Made by a program: the position numbers and the translations under genes. Below are positions 26,865 through 35,613 of a stretch of 41,308 nt of DNA, piece after piece; position 1 is the stretch's first letter; each line of letters starts with the position of its first letter. The DNA is from Bacteroidaceae bacterium (lineage in GTDB: Bacteria; Bacteroidota; Bacteroidia; Bacteroidales; Bacteroidaceae). The notes under the pieces are model-generated. The model searched no databases, was not told the origin of the DNA, and was given only the letters and a program-made list of their open reading frames with translations. The DNA is taken from contig JAFRTJ010000040.1 of NCBI GenBank assembly GCA_017427185.1, positions 1-41,308 of the forward strand, written 5' to 3'.

Positions 26865-27827
26865 ATGGCTAAAAGTGTCCTAAATTCTGTTGTATGTGTG
26901 CTGACCTTCTTGATCACTCTTCCTGTTTATCCACGCGGAGCTTATCTCTTTGCCCACATGAAGGATGCGGATTACGGGGCTCTCTATTATTCAGTTTCCT
27001 TGGATGGCAAGAAGTGGATTACCCTGAATGGCTACGAACGCATCGACTCTGAGTACTTTGGGCATCCCAACATTGTGAAGGGTGGCGATGGCGTCTATTA
27101 TATGATTGCCGTGAGCCGCAAGCCAGTAGGACGGCTCCATACTCCTATTCTTTACAGTTCGAGGGACTTGATCACGTGGGAGAAACGCAACCTCGACCGC
27201 ACAGCTTTCGACAAAGTATCAGAGATTGGATATCAGAATGAGAATGGCTTCATTGGTGCGCCCAAGTTGTTCTATGACAAGGCAAGCGGTCAGTTCATCA
27301 TCACGTGGCATGCGTTCCGTCCAGGAACAAAGGGCGACGACTTGTGGGAATCCATGCGCACTTTCTACATGTTGACATCCGACTTCCTGTCTTTTACTTT
27401 CCCAGCCCGTCTGTTCAACTTTACAGGCAAGGATGCCCAGATGGCAACCATCGATGCCACCATCGTCGAGCATCGCGGCATTTACTATGCTATCATTAAG
27501 GACGAGCGATGGCCTCGCACATCATCCACAGGCAAGACAATTAGGATTGCTCAGTCAAAGCATTTGACGGGTCCCTATTCCAATCCTGGCCCACCCGTAA
27601 CTCCTGCGTGGCGTGAGGCTCCTACGGTCGTTCCTCAGTTGAAGGGTTCCGGATGGAGCATCTATGCAGAGGAATACCCTCAGCGCTACAATCTTTTCCA
27701 GGCTCCATCGCTCTCGTCTGATACTTGGATGCCTGCAGAGATAGATGCCCCAGAGCGGGGACGTCACGGATGTGTAATCGAGATCAGCAAGAAGCAATAC
27801 AAGCACTTGCTGAAAGCTTTCCCATAA
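26865..27827 (+). CDS. GH43-like five-bladed propeller protein
   Basis: The 320-residue product has a signal-like N-terminus (about 1-24) and a single beta-propeller related to family 43 (GAYLFAHMKDADYGALYYSVSLDG is typical of a Bacteroidota subgroup, quoted here as two parts: residues 25-36 and 37-48). The position where relatives are expected to have the general base, GHPD, reads GHPN here (N69). Other candidate acids remain: the D in TIDATIVEHRG, E in KDERW and E in WREAPTVVP. It may be an exo-arabinofuranosidase-type enzyme or, if the base is really missing, an inactive glycan-binding propeller. It is monocistronic and converges on the fasciclin gene, 35 bp away. Confidence 0.7.
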   Translation: MAKSVLNSVVCVLTFLITLPVYPRGAYLFAHMKDADYGALYYSVSLDGKKWITLNGYERIDSEYFGHPNIVKGGDGVYYMIAVSRKPVGRLHTPILYSSRDLITWEKRNLDRTAFDKVSEIGYQNENGFIGAPKLFYDKASGQFIITWHAFRPGTKGDDLWESMRTFYMLTSDFLSFTFPARLFNFTGKDAQMATIDATIVEHRGIYYAIIKDERWPRTSSTGKTIRIAQSKHLTGPYSNPGPPVTPAWREAPTVVPQLKGSGWSIYAEEYPQRYNLFQAPSLSSDTWMPAEIDAPERGRHGCVIEISKKQYKHLLKAFP

Positions 27828-27862
27828 GTTTCTTCTCGTTTCTTGTTTTAGAGAGGGGGGAA

Positions 27863-29998
27863 TTACCAGATGTCTTCTGGAGTCTCAGGATTGTCGTAAA
27901 CCTCCTTGGCACAGTATTCCAGATAGTCCATGTAGAGATAGAGCGTGATGTCGTCTATCACGGTCTTGAAACGGATGTAATAGGTCTCGTCTGGATCCAT
28001 GGTTTGGCGTACGATGATGCGTCGAGAGTTGAGTTCGCTTTCGCGTGCAGGTTTGCCTGATCCTGGTCCTCCTGCATAATGGATGGAAGCGCCCTTCATG
28101 AAGCCCTTGTTGCGCAGCTGCTTGTCGATTTCAGCATCGTAATCTTCGTCGCCCGTGTCTGGCTCCCATCCTAGGAAACTGGGGAAGGAGAGGGTGGTTG
28201 TGTTTACCGTAGTGGGACCAATGCGCAGGTCCAGAGGGATACCTTGTACGGCCAGGTGGTTCTTGTCTTTTCCCCAATAGAATTGGGCGATGACTCGACG
28301 CTTACCTGTATTGTTGACAGCATAGCGTATCTCGTAGGTGCTGCGTTTGGGAACGGGAGGAAGGCGGAAGGTAACGTCCTGAAGGCCGCGGATGGTGAAC
28401 TCATCGCCATCGTAGTTGAGCCAACCATTGCCTAAGCCTGTCCAGTAGAAGAACTGGGTGTCGTCTGAGATATCCACGTCTTCCAGATAGCGGTATTCCG
28501 ATGTTACTGGGATGCGCACGTTCATGTGGGGAACGTCCATGATGGGCGACATGCGGATGTCGTTGTTGATGAATTCAGGCATCATGGCTGTCACGTCCCA
28601 TCGGATGCGGTTACGGACCAGGTTGTTGCGTGTTTTTTCATCATATACCAACAGCTTGTCGATGGGGTAGAGCATACCGTTGCGCACGTTGTTCTTGCCT
28701 GTCAGATTGGGGGCTCCGATGCGGATTCCCACTTTGTCAGGATCGCAACTCAACTCATGGTAGTTTCCGTGACGTCCATTGTTGAGGTTGGGGAAGCGGT
28801 TCAGGAAGATGCCGTTGCTCTCGTGGCTTTCATAGATCTTCAGCAGGCGGCGTTTGCCCATTGTGGTGTAGAACTCGCTCATGGCCACGCCCAGCGTACC
28901 TGTGCCTGGGATGTAGCCTACCTCGTTGTAGTGATGCACGAGCTTGTCAGTTGGCAGACGTACGGGCAGAAGATGGTAGGTGACGAAGCGGTTCAGCAGG
29001 TTATCTTCGTCCTTGTAGTCCTGGTTCCGTTTGGCTTCAGGGTAGATGTTCTGGCTTTCCAGATACTGCATAATGTCCTCTGGCGTGACACTCAGGGGTT
29101 CCTTCCCCAGCAGTTCGCGCCATACGCTGTCCGTTTCTGCGAAATAGGTGTAGCCGTAATAGCGGTGCTCAGGCGTACAGAAGCCAGGGGCAGGCACAAG
29201 CACAGAACCTGCCACGTGGATGGGTTGGATGCTCTTTATGATTTCGCCTCTTAGGAATTTGTCTTCATAGACATAGTCCGTATGGAGCGTCAGGGTGTCG
29301 ATGAGGCCTGCAGCCATCGCCAACATGGATGCGACATAGAATCCCTCTTCCCTGTCGTCCACATAACTCTTCAGCAGGTGCCCCAGTGTGTTGTTCGAGG
29401 GACAGATGACAGCGTTCATCGAATGGATACAGCCGTTGAGCAGGGGGATATCGTGGTTGCGCTCGTCCATAGGAGCATCGTTTATCAGGTACAGATCCTC
29501 GTTCTCATATTTGTTGGGCTGATGAACCACGAGACGGCGGTCATACATGTTGGCCCTGGGGATTTCTGCATCCTGCAGGATGGGGAACGAGGTGGTGAAG
29601 TAAGTCATGTCGTCGCCTCCGTCGATGATGCTGTTATAGGCGATGACTTTGCGGATGGAGTCGAGTGTCAGGCTGTCGCGGAAGCCGTTCCAACTGGGCG
29701 AGTCGATGATGTCGCTTGCTGCCAACGTGTCCAGATAGAGCTGGATGGCATCGTTGGTAGGCGCGAAGACGGTGTAGTGTCCGCGGGCGGAAAGCAGCTG
29801 CCCCAGCGTCGTGGCGCTTATTTGACTGACAGGTACCTTGAAGAGAATGTCGGTATAGGTGCTGTATACGTCAGCATGCTTCTTCAGATAGCTTGTGACG
29901 CTTTCTTCCTTGAAGACATAGCGGGCAGAGGTGTCAACCTCCTCTTTGCATCCGATGAGGATGAGCAGAGTCATGCAGAGTGGGATAATCTTCTTCAT
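27863..29998 (-). CDS. Fasciclin-domain lipoprotein
   Basis: The start at 29998 gives MKKIIPLCMTLLILIGC, with lipobox LIGC, so the mature protein begins at Cys and is a lipoprotein; an upstream in-frame ATG at 30025 would add nine residues. The 711-residue product has a first FAS1 domain (about 25-205, with HYTVFAPTNDAI and HSMNAVI), a second, more diverged FAS1-like region (about 210-450) and a C-terminal beta-sandwich (about 490-700). In Bacteroidota such proteins commonly sit on the cell surface near SusC/SusD loci and probably bind glycan. Its N-terminus is nearly the same as that of the partial gene at 41136. No SusCD pair is nearby. Confidence 0.85.
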   Translation of the reverse strand: MKKIIPLCMTLLILIGCKEEVDTSARYVFKEESVTSYLKKHADVYSTYTDILFKVPVSQISATTLGQLLSARGHYTVFAPTNDAIQLYLDTLAASDIIDSPSWNGFRDSLTLDSIRKVIAYNSIIDGGDDMTYFTTSFPILQDAEIPRANMYDRRLVVHQPNKYENEDLYLINDAPMDERNHDIPLLNGCIHSMNAVICPSNNTLGHLLKSYVDDREEGFYVASMLAMAAGLIDTLTLHTDYVYEDKFLRGEIIKSIQPIHVAGSVLVPAPGFCTPEHRYYGYTYFAETDSVWRELLGKEPLSVTPEDIMQYLESQNIYPEAKRNQDYKDEDNLLNRFVTYHLLPVRLPTDKLVHHYNEVGYIPGTGTLGVAMSEFYTTMGKRRLLKIYESHESNGIFLNRFPNLNNGRHGNYHELSCDPDKVGIRIGAPNLTGKNNVRNGMLYPIDKLLVYDEKTRNNLVRNRIRWDVTAMMPEFINNDIRMSPIMDVPHMNVRIPVTSEYRYLEDVDISDDTQFFYWTGLGNGWLNYDGDEFTIRGLQDVTFRLPPVPKRSTYEIRYAVNNTGKRRVIAQFYWGKDKNHLAVQGIPLDLRIGPTTVNTTTLSFPSFLGWEPDTGDEDYDAEIDKQLRNKGFMKGASIHYAGGPGSGKPARESELNSRRIIVRQTMDPDETYYIRFKTVIDDITLYLYMDYLEYCAKEVYDNPETPEDIW

Positions 29999-30088
29999 CG
30001 TTATTTTGCCATTTTGTCTTTTCATGTTGTTTAAGTTTCGCTTGTTGTGGAAGTCGGACTTTGCCGTTGATATTCACTTATATTCACA

Positions 30089-30096
30089 CAAAGATA
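30089..30096 (-). promoter_or_regulatory. -7 box for the fasciclin lipoprotein gene
   Basis: Minus-strand TATCTTTG matches TAnnTTTG. The leader to 29998 would be about 88 nt, to 30025 about 61 nt. Confidence 0.45.
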
Positions 30097-30212
30097 GGAA
30101 AAATATATCCATTCCTCTCTTTTCCTTTCTTCTTTTTAACGTTTTTTTATCAATCTGTAGTCAACTCTTGTCAATTTGGGGACAAGGGCACATTCGTTTC
30201 AGAAAAAAAATG

Positions 30213-30220
30213 TAACTTTG
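30213..30220 (+). promoter_or_regulatory. -7 box for the esterase gene
   Basis: TAACTTTG matches TAnnTTTG, 24 bp before the ATG at 30245. An ATG at 30223 is out of frame with the esterase and is not used. Confidence 0.6.
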
Positions 30221-30244
30221 CGATGAAACTTTACTTTAGAACTT

Positions 30245-31123
30245 ATGATGACACGCAGACTTTTTCTTGGAGCAGTTCTTCTGCTCTGTTCGATGGCAGG
30301 TTTTGCCCAGTTTCCCACTCCCACCATCACTTTCAGGCTCTGGCCCAACGGAGCGCCCACCAGCAACGGACTGACGGGACCTGAGAATGACCAGGGACTC
30401 CACGTGAACAATGTCACAGATCCCACGCTGACGGTCTATGTTCCCAAGAATCCTTGCGGCATCTGTGTGCTGGATTGTCCTGGTGGAGGGTATTCCGACG
30501 TGTGGATTGGCACGGAGGGACACAATCTTGCCCAGTGGTTCCTCGACAACGGCATCGTCTATGCAGTTCTCAAATACCGCCTGCCCAACGGACACAAGGA
30601 GGTGCCGCTCGACGATGTGCACGAGGCCATGAAGATCCTCAAGTCCCATCAGCAGGACTACGGCTTCCGTCTCCTGGGCATCCAGGGCTGTTCGGCTGGC
30701 GGACACCTGGCTGCGATGTCCTCCACCCATTATGCCAAGCCTGAGGAGAGGCCTGATTTCACCATTCTCTACTATCCCGTTGTTACCTTCGATCCTGCGT
30801 ATGCCCACGGCGGGACACGCGACAATCTCCTGGGAAAAGGTGCCAGCAAGGAGCTTGTCGATGAGTACAGCAACGAGAAGAAGGTGACCAGCGATACTCC
30901 TCCTGCCCTCATCTTCCATTGCACGGACGATGGCCTGGTGCCTGTCTACCATTCCATTGCCTACTACCAGGCGCTTGTCTCGAAGGGTGTACCTGCTTCC
31001 CTCCACATCTATCCCAGTGGCGGACACGGCTTCTGTGGCAACATTTCCTATGTCTTTGGCGAGCAGTGGCGTGGCGAGGTCATCCAGTGGCTGAAGAGCA
31101 CCATCCTGAAGAATCCAAAGTAG
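30245..31123 (+). CDS. Secreted alpha/beta-hydrolase esterase
   Basis: The 292-residue product has a signal peptide (cleavage near GFAQ, residue 22; M2 is an equally possible start). It is a BD-FAE/acetylxylan-esterase-like alpha/beta hydrolase: oxyanion-region CPGGGYSDV (78-86), nucleophile S150 in QGCSAGGH, acid D228 or D229 in CTDDGLVP and H261 in SGGHGF. Enzymes of this kind remove acetyl or feruloyl groups from xylan or pectin; the acyl group and sugar are not predictable. It leads a two-gene unit with the frameshifted endonuclease/exonuclease/phosphatase gene, 30 bp downstream. Confidence 0.88.
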   Translation: MMTRRLFLGAVLLLCSMAGFAQFPTPTITFRLWPNGAPTSNGLTGPENDQGLHVNNVTDPTLTVYVPKNPCGICVLDCPGGGYSDVWIGTEGHNLAQWFLDNGIVYAVLKYRLPNGHKEVPLDDVHEAMKILKSHQQDYGFRLLGIQGCSAGGHLAAMSSTHYAKPEERPDFTILYYPVVTFDPAYAHGGTRDNLLGKGASKELVDEYSNEKKVTSDTPPALIFHCTDDGLVPVYHSIAYYQALVSKGVPASLHIYPSGGHGFCGNISYVFGEQWRGEVIQWLKSTILKNPK

Positions 31124-31153
31124 AAGTAGAGTCGTCATTTTTATATTTTTTAT

Positions 31154-32909
31154 ATGAAGTTGCGAAACATTCTGTGGGGTGTTCTCCTCGCCGTCGCCCC
31201 TTTCACATGGGCGGCACGTCAGGACATGCGCATCATGACGTTCAACATCCGTCATGGCGGCATCGATGTGAGTATAGGCAACGGCCAGAACACATGGGAG
31301 AACCGTGCTTTGGCCATTATCGATATGTGGACTCTGTGCAGCCTGACATCATCGGCATGCAGGAGACTGTGCGCACACAGTTGATGAGTCTTCTCTCTGG
31401 CATGCCTGCCTATTGCACGGTGGGGCGCGGTTGCGACAACGGTGCCGATGAGGGACGTGTCACCGCCATCGCTTATCGCACTGACCGCTTTCGTGCGCTG
31501 GCTTGGGACACTTTCTGGCTTACTGACACGCCCTCTGAGGTGTCGAAGGTCGAGGGTGGCATCAACAACCTCACCGCCACGTGGGCAATCTTCGAGGATA
31601 AGCTGTCAGGTGTCCGCTTCGGCTTCTGCAACACGCATCTCAGCACCGTTTCGGCTGCCATCCGCAACTACGAGATACGTCTTATCAAATTATCAAAACG
31701 CGCATGCGAGATCTCAGGCAACAGTATGGCCTCACCAACTTCTTTCTGACGGGCGACTTCAACATGCGCATCTACGAGAATGCCGATGGCTCGAAGGCAG
31801 AGGATTTCCAGGGCGAGAACCACGTGCTGGCCTCCAATCTGGGTGTGTCCATGAAGGATGCGTGGAGCTTTGCTCCGCAGCTCTATAAGCGTAGCACAGC
31901 CATAGATGGTGTTGACTATATCTTCGTGACGAAAAAATGTGTCCTTTGACCATGTGCAGAGAGATCCGCGCGAGGATGCTGACGGATACTTCCTCTCCGA
32001 CCATTATCCCTTTTGGGCCGACGTACACTTCACCACCTCTGCGACCGAAGATGCGCGTGCTGCTGTGCGCGAAGCGTTGTGCGAGATAGACAGCGTCTGC
32101 GACTATGCGTATATCCGCACCAAACTCCTTACCTCGGCCGACCAGCTCAGCACTGACGGCACAGAGCCAGGATATCCCGTAAGCAACATCATTGACGGGA
32201 ACACGTCTACCTTCACCCATTCGCAATGGAAGGGTACTGCGCGTCCTCAGCCTCACTATGTGCAGGTGGAGCTCAAGCAACCGGTTGCCAATGTATGCTT
32301 CACCTACCGACGGCGTGATACCGGCTCTGCTATCGATGGTGTGCGCGACCGTTGGCAAGATGTCATGGTCACCGCTTCGGAAGACGGCACCCAGTGGGAT
32401 TATGTGACCGAGTTCCATGACTTTGGAGGTGATGCTCTGCGTACCTATACCAGTCCCCATTTTCCCTTGCGGCGCCCTTGCTGCCACCTGCGCTTCCATG
32501 TCATGCATACTCCTGGCGAAGTGCTGCGCAACAACTACCCCAGTACACCTGTTCTGAGTTCCAGCTCTACGAATATATCCTTCTCAACAGCTGCCCCCGC
32601 AAGGCAAGTCCTGAGGTCTGTGCCGCAGCCGATGCGCTGGAACTGCTGATAGCCACTACGGAAGAACTCATCGAGAAAGGGACTGTCAAGCGAGCGGATG
32701 TGGCCGCACTGCAGAGTGCCACGCAACTGCTGCGCGAAGCTCGCCTGTCCTATGCCACTGCCATCAGCCCGCCCCCAGAGAAGCATGGTTCGCACGACAA
32801 CATCATCTCCATCTACGATCCCATGGGCCGTCTCCAGCCGTCGCTGCAGCAGGGAGTCAACATCCTTCGCAAGGCCGACGACACCGTCTGTAAGGTACTC
32901 ATCAAATAA
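31154..32909 (+). pseudogene. Frameshifted endonuclease/exonuclease/phosphatase protein with T9SS tail
   Basis: Consecutive pieces of one secreted protein lie in successive frames. The first carries a signal peptide and MRIMTFNIRHGG; the next QPDIIGMQET and the FCNTHLST strand; the next TGDFNMRIYE and GVDYIFV; the next SDHYPFWADV plus an F5/8-type C (galactose-binding) domain (about 32100-32510); the last an alpha-helical stretch and IISIYDPMGRL...KVLIK, a Prevotella-type T9SS sorting tail. Shifts occur near 31318-31326 (one base lost), 31680-31697 (one lost), the A6 run at 31932-31937 (one gained) and the C4 run at 32538-32541 (one lost). Catalytic landmarks of the EEP fold (N, E, D/N, SDH) are all still readable. 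The intact protein would be about 585 residues. Confidence 0.85.
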
Positions 32910-33140
32910 TCTCATTTTTTTCTAAAGTCTCCCAATTGCAATTCTTGTGTGCCGTAGGTGCTCAGGCGCAGGCCGAGTCCTGCATTTGCGATTTTGGAGA
33001 GGGCATTGTCGTCTTTATCGTCTTCGTCTTCGTTGTCGTCCTCGTCAATTCCCCTTTTTTTACGCTTATGGGTTAGCGAAGAAGTCTCGCAGGGATATGA
33101 AAAAAAAGTGCTTGCAAAAACCGGGAATTTGCGATGAAAA
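32910..33140. other. Intergenic stretch with an acidic minus-strand frame, no ATG
   Basis: No plus-strand gene is visible. On the minus strand a frame ending at 32912 encodes KRKKRGIDEDDNEDEDDKDD followed by a plausible C-terminal stretch (ALSKIANAGLGLRLS, then a short charged end). It has no ATG start, and the part upstream of the acidic run is not protein-like. It may be the remnant of a gene's 3' end. The segment also has several A or T runs of seven to eight bases. Confidence 0.4.
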
Positions 33141-33214
33141 AGGAAAGAAGAAAGAACGTGTTGAATCGGACAAATCAACACGTTGAAACCAATGAATCAA
33201 CACGTTGTCTTTCC
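33141..33214. repeat. Nested inverted repeat with two alternative right arms
   Basis: AACGTGTTGA (33155-33164) is perfectly complementary to TCAACACGTT at 33175-33184 and again at 33197-33206. The two right arms share 13 bp (AATCAACACGTTG). The outer pairing is extended by AGGAAAG (33141-33147) against CTTTCCT (33208-33214). Only one right arm can pair at a time, giving a short hairpin (10-nt loop) or a longer one. It lies about 75 bp upstream of the -7 box of the beta-helix gene, so it is not in that gene's leader. It may be a terminator, an end of a lost small element, or a protein-binding site. Confidence 0.75.
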
Positions 33215-33289
33215 TGAGAGATATGCTGCCGCCCTCATTTCCTATGAAAAAAAACTTGCCTGCTTTTACTGCTTATTCCAAATAATGTG

Positions 33290-33297
33290 TAAATTTG
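33290..33297 (+). promoter_or_regulatory. -7 box for the GH141-like gene
   Basis: TAAATTTG matches TAnnTTTG, 28 bp before the ATG at 33326. Confidence 0.55.
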
Positions 33298-33325
33298 TGG
33301 AGAAAAACATGATAATGATATCGTT

Positions 33326-35419
33326 ATGAAGAAGTTTTGGAATCTGTTTTTGCTGCTCTTTATCCTGGCGCAAGGCTTGCTGGCCGAGAAAGTTATCCAT
33401 GTAGCCCCTACGGGCAACGACCTGAATCAGGGCGATGAGGCTCATCCCTTGTTGACCCTGCAGAAAGCTGTGGAGCAGTCTCGCCGGCAGAGGGCTGGTG
33501 CGACTGAAGTGACTATCCGGCTGGCAGAGGGAGTTTATCCTATCCGTCATGCCATTCAGTTGGGAAGTCAGGACAGTGGGCTTCGCATCGTGGGTGATGG
33601 GAGAGGACGGACCCGCATTACGGGTGGAGTGGAGTTGCCCGCCTTCCAGCAGGTGCGTGAAGGTCTCTGGCGGACCGATGTGGGTTCTCTGATGGCCTTT
33701 GGCGGTGATGTCGCCCAACTATATGTGAATGGTGAGAGGGCTGTTTGTGCGCGTACTCCCAACGGGCTGAATACCTTCAAGACAGGGAGGGCTGAAGAGT
33801 GGAAAATGGATTCTTTGCCTGACAACTACCGCTATCGCATGGCTGCGCAAAGCATCCAACTTCCAGACGAGGCTTCTGCTGTGCTGAGGAAGGCCCAGGC
33901 TTCCCCTTCAGGGATGCGCATCGTGGTGCTGCATGCGTGGGACATGACGCGTCGCAGTGTGCAGTCTTTCTCAGCAGATAGTGCTGTCGTCTTTGTTTCA
34001 GGTCAGGCAATGCACACCTGGAACCGCATGGATAGGCCAGGTGCTTCTCTCTGCTATCTGGAGAACGACCGCAGTTTCCTGGATGCTCCTGGCGAGTATT
34101 TCCTGGATCGCAGCGAGGGCTACCTTTATTATATCCCACGCGAGAACGAGAGGCTGGAGAAGGCTATTGCCACCGTTCCTGTCCCTTCGCAGTTGCTGGA
34201 GATGAAGGGAACCGCTGAGAAGTGGATAGAGGACGTCCGCATAGAGAACCTTACGCTGGAGTATTCGCGCTACAGTATTCCTTGGCAGGGCAATGAACCT
34301 AACCAGGGAGCCTGCTTGACTGACGCCTCCGTGTCGGCTGAGTATGCTCGAAATCTGACGCTGCAGAACGTGGAAGTGACTCACACAGGAAACTGGGCCG
34401 TCGAAATGGGACTGGCAAGCCGTGACTGCAGGGTGGAGCATTGCTATCTTCACGACCTGGGAGGCGGGGGAGTGAAGATAGGCACCTCTGGGATTCCTGA
34501 CGATGAGGAGCACGAACTGTCATGTGGGAATCACGTGGTCAACAACATCATCTGTCAGGCTGGAGAGACCTTCCCTCCAGCGGTGGGTATCATGCTGCGC
34601 AACGCCAGCGATAACGAGGTGGTCCACAACGACATATCGAATCTCTACTACACAGGAATCTCTGTGGGATGGGTGTGGGGCTACGCTCATTGCCCGTCAG
34701 TGCGCAACACCATCAGTTACAATCATATACACCACATCGGATGGGGCATCCTGAGTGATATGGGAGGCATCTACACACTGGGAAATTCAGAAGGCACGCA
34801 AGTGAGCCACAACCGTATCCATGATATCTATTCCTATGGCTACGGCGGTTGGGGACTCTATCCAGATGAGGGCACGACAGGAATCGTGATGGAGAACAAT
34901 CTGGTCTACAACTGCAAGAGTTCCGGCTTCCATCAGCATTATGGAAAAGACAACATCATCCGCAACAATATCTTCGTGAACAACATCAAGGCGCAGTTGG
35001 AAGCAACTCGCGTGGAGCCTGACCATCTGCCTTTCACCTTTACAGGGAATATCCTGCAATACAAAGAAGGTCAGATGTACGGCATCAATTGGGATAAGGT
35101 GAACTTCCAGTGTGACAAGAATATTTACTGGCGAACGGATGGTGAGACTCCCTCGTGGAACGGCCTCTCGCTGGCTGAGTGGCAGAAGAAGACTGGCAAG
35201 GATCTGCACTCCCTCATCGTTGATCCTCGACTGGCCGATATCGTGAAAGGAGATTTCACTCCCAAGAACAAAAAAGCCCTGCGTAAGATAGGTTTCAAAC
35301 TGTTTGATCCCATGCTGGCAGGTGTGGAAGGCGACGAGGAATGGATTCGTTTGGCTCAGCAAGATCCTAAGAAAGCCCAGCTTTACGACGAGATTGTGGA
35401 GAAGCTGAAGAAGGAATGA
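33326..35419 (+). CDS. GH141-like secreted parallel beta-helix protein
   Basis: The 697-residue product has a signal peptide (to about residue 20), an N-terminal segment starting HVAPTGNDLNQGDEAHPLLTLQKA that forms the first helix turns (quoted as residues 25-48), a beta-sandwich insert (about 130-300) and a right-handed parallel beta-helix (about 300-600) with motifs such as GISVGWVWGY, GGIYTLG, SHNRIHDI and NNLVYNC. This arrangement matches the GH141 family, which includes an alpha-L-fucosidase of the rhamnogalacturonan-II pathway and a xylanase. Catalytic residues cannot be placed with confidence. A polysaccharide lyase of the beta-helix class is an alternative. It is a single-gene unit with a terminator downstream. 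Confidence 0.78.
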   Translation: MKKFWNLFLLLFILAQGLLAEKVIHVAPTGNDLNQGDEAHPLLTLQKAVEQSRRQRAGATEVTIRLAEGVYPIRHAIQLGSQDSGLRIVGDGRGRTRITGGVELPAFQQVREGLWRTDVGSLMAFGGDVAQLYVNGERAVCARTPNGLNTFKTGRAEEWKMDSLPDNYRYRMAAQSIQLPDEASAVLRKAQASPSGMRIVVLHAWDMTRRSVQSFSADSAVVFVSGQAMHTWNRMDRPGASLCYLENDRSFLDAPGEYFLDRSEGYLYYIPRENERLEKAIATVPVPSQLLEMKGTAEKWIEDVRIENLTLEYSRYSIPWQGNEPNQGACLTDASVSAEYARNLTLQNVEVTHTGNWAVEMGLASRDCRVEHCYLHDLGGGGVKIGTSGIPDDEEHELSCGNHVVNNIICQAGETFPPAVGIMLRNASDNEVVHNDISNLYYTGISVGWVWGYAHCPSVRNTISYNHIHHIGWGILSDMGGIYTLGNSEGTQVSHNRIHDIYSYGYGGWGLYPDEGTTGIVMENNLVYNCKSSGFHQHYGKDNIIRNNIFVNNIKAQLEATRVEPDHLPFTFTGNILQYKEGQMYGINWDKVNFQCDKNIYWRTDGETPSWNGLSLAEWQKKTGKDLHSLIVDPRLADIVKGDFTPKNKKALRKIGFKLFDPMLAGVEGDEEWIRLAQQDPKKAQLYDEIVEKLKKE

Positions 35420-35482
35420 TTGCTATCGCTCTTTTTTAAGGAAATGTAAAATATTTTGTATAGTACATATTGTTTTGCCTGC

Positions 35483-35515
35483 TCCACCTTCGTTCCAAAG
35501 TGAGACGAAGGTGGA
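35483..35515 (+). terminator. Hairpin terminator after the GH141-like gene
   Basis: TCCACCTTCGT (35483-35493) and ACGAAGGTGGA (35505-35515) form a perfect 11-bp stem with an 11-nt loop; a short T run (TTTT at 35519-35522) follows. Confidence 0.7.
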
Positions 35516-35546
35516 AAGTTTTCGTTTGTTAAATAATTGGTTTTTA

Positions 35547-35578
35547 TTTGTCCAAGTCAAGAAGAATGCTTAATTTTG
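35547..35578 (+). promoter_or_regulatory. Promoter of the GH127-type/CotH/fasciclin genes
   Basis: TTTG at 35547-35550, 20 nt, then TAATTTTG at 35571-35578. The leader to the ATG at 35614 is about 33 nt. Confidence 0.65.
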
Positions 35579-35613
35579 TGGGATATTTCTAAAGAAAAGG
35601 ACTCGAGACAGAT

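Noticed and set aside
30236..31255. 339-codon minus-strand open frame opposite the esterase
   Set aside because: The plus strand encodes a complete alpha/beta hydrolase with Ser-Asp-His; the antisense product looks like shadow coding.
31154..32909. Programmed frameshifting to express the EEP protein
   Set aside because: Four shifts of both signs in one gene are far more than any known recoding; decay or sequence error fits better.
32912..33181. 89-codon minus-strand gene
   Set aside because: Its only start is a GTG inside the inverted repeat, and the first half is not protein-like; only the 3' end looks coding.
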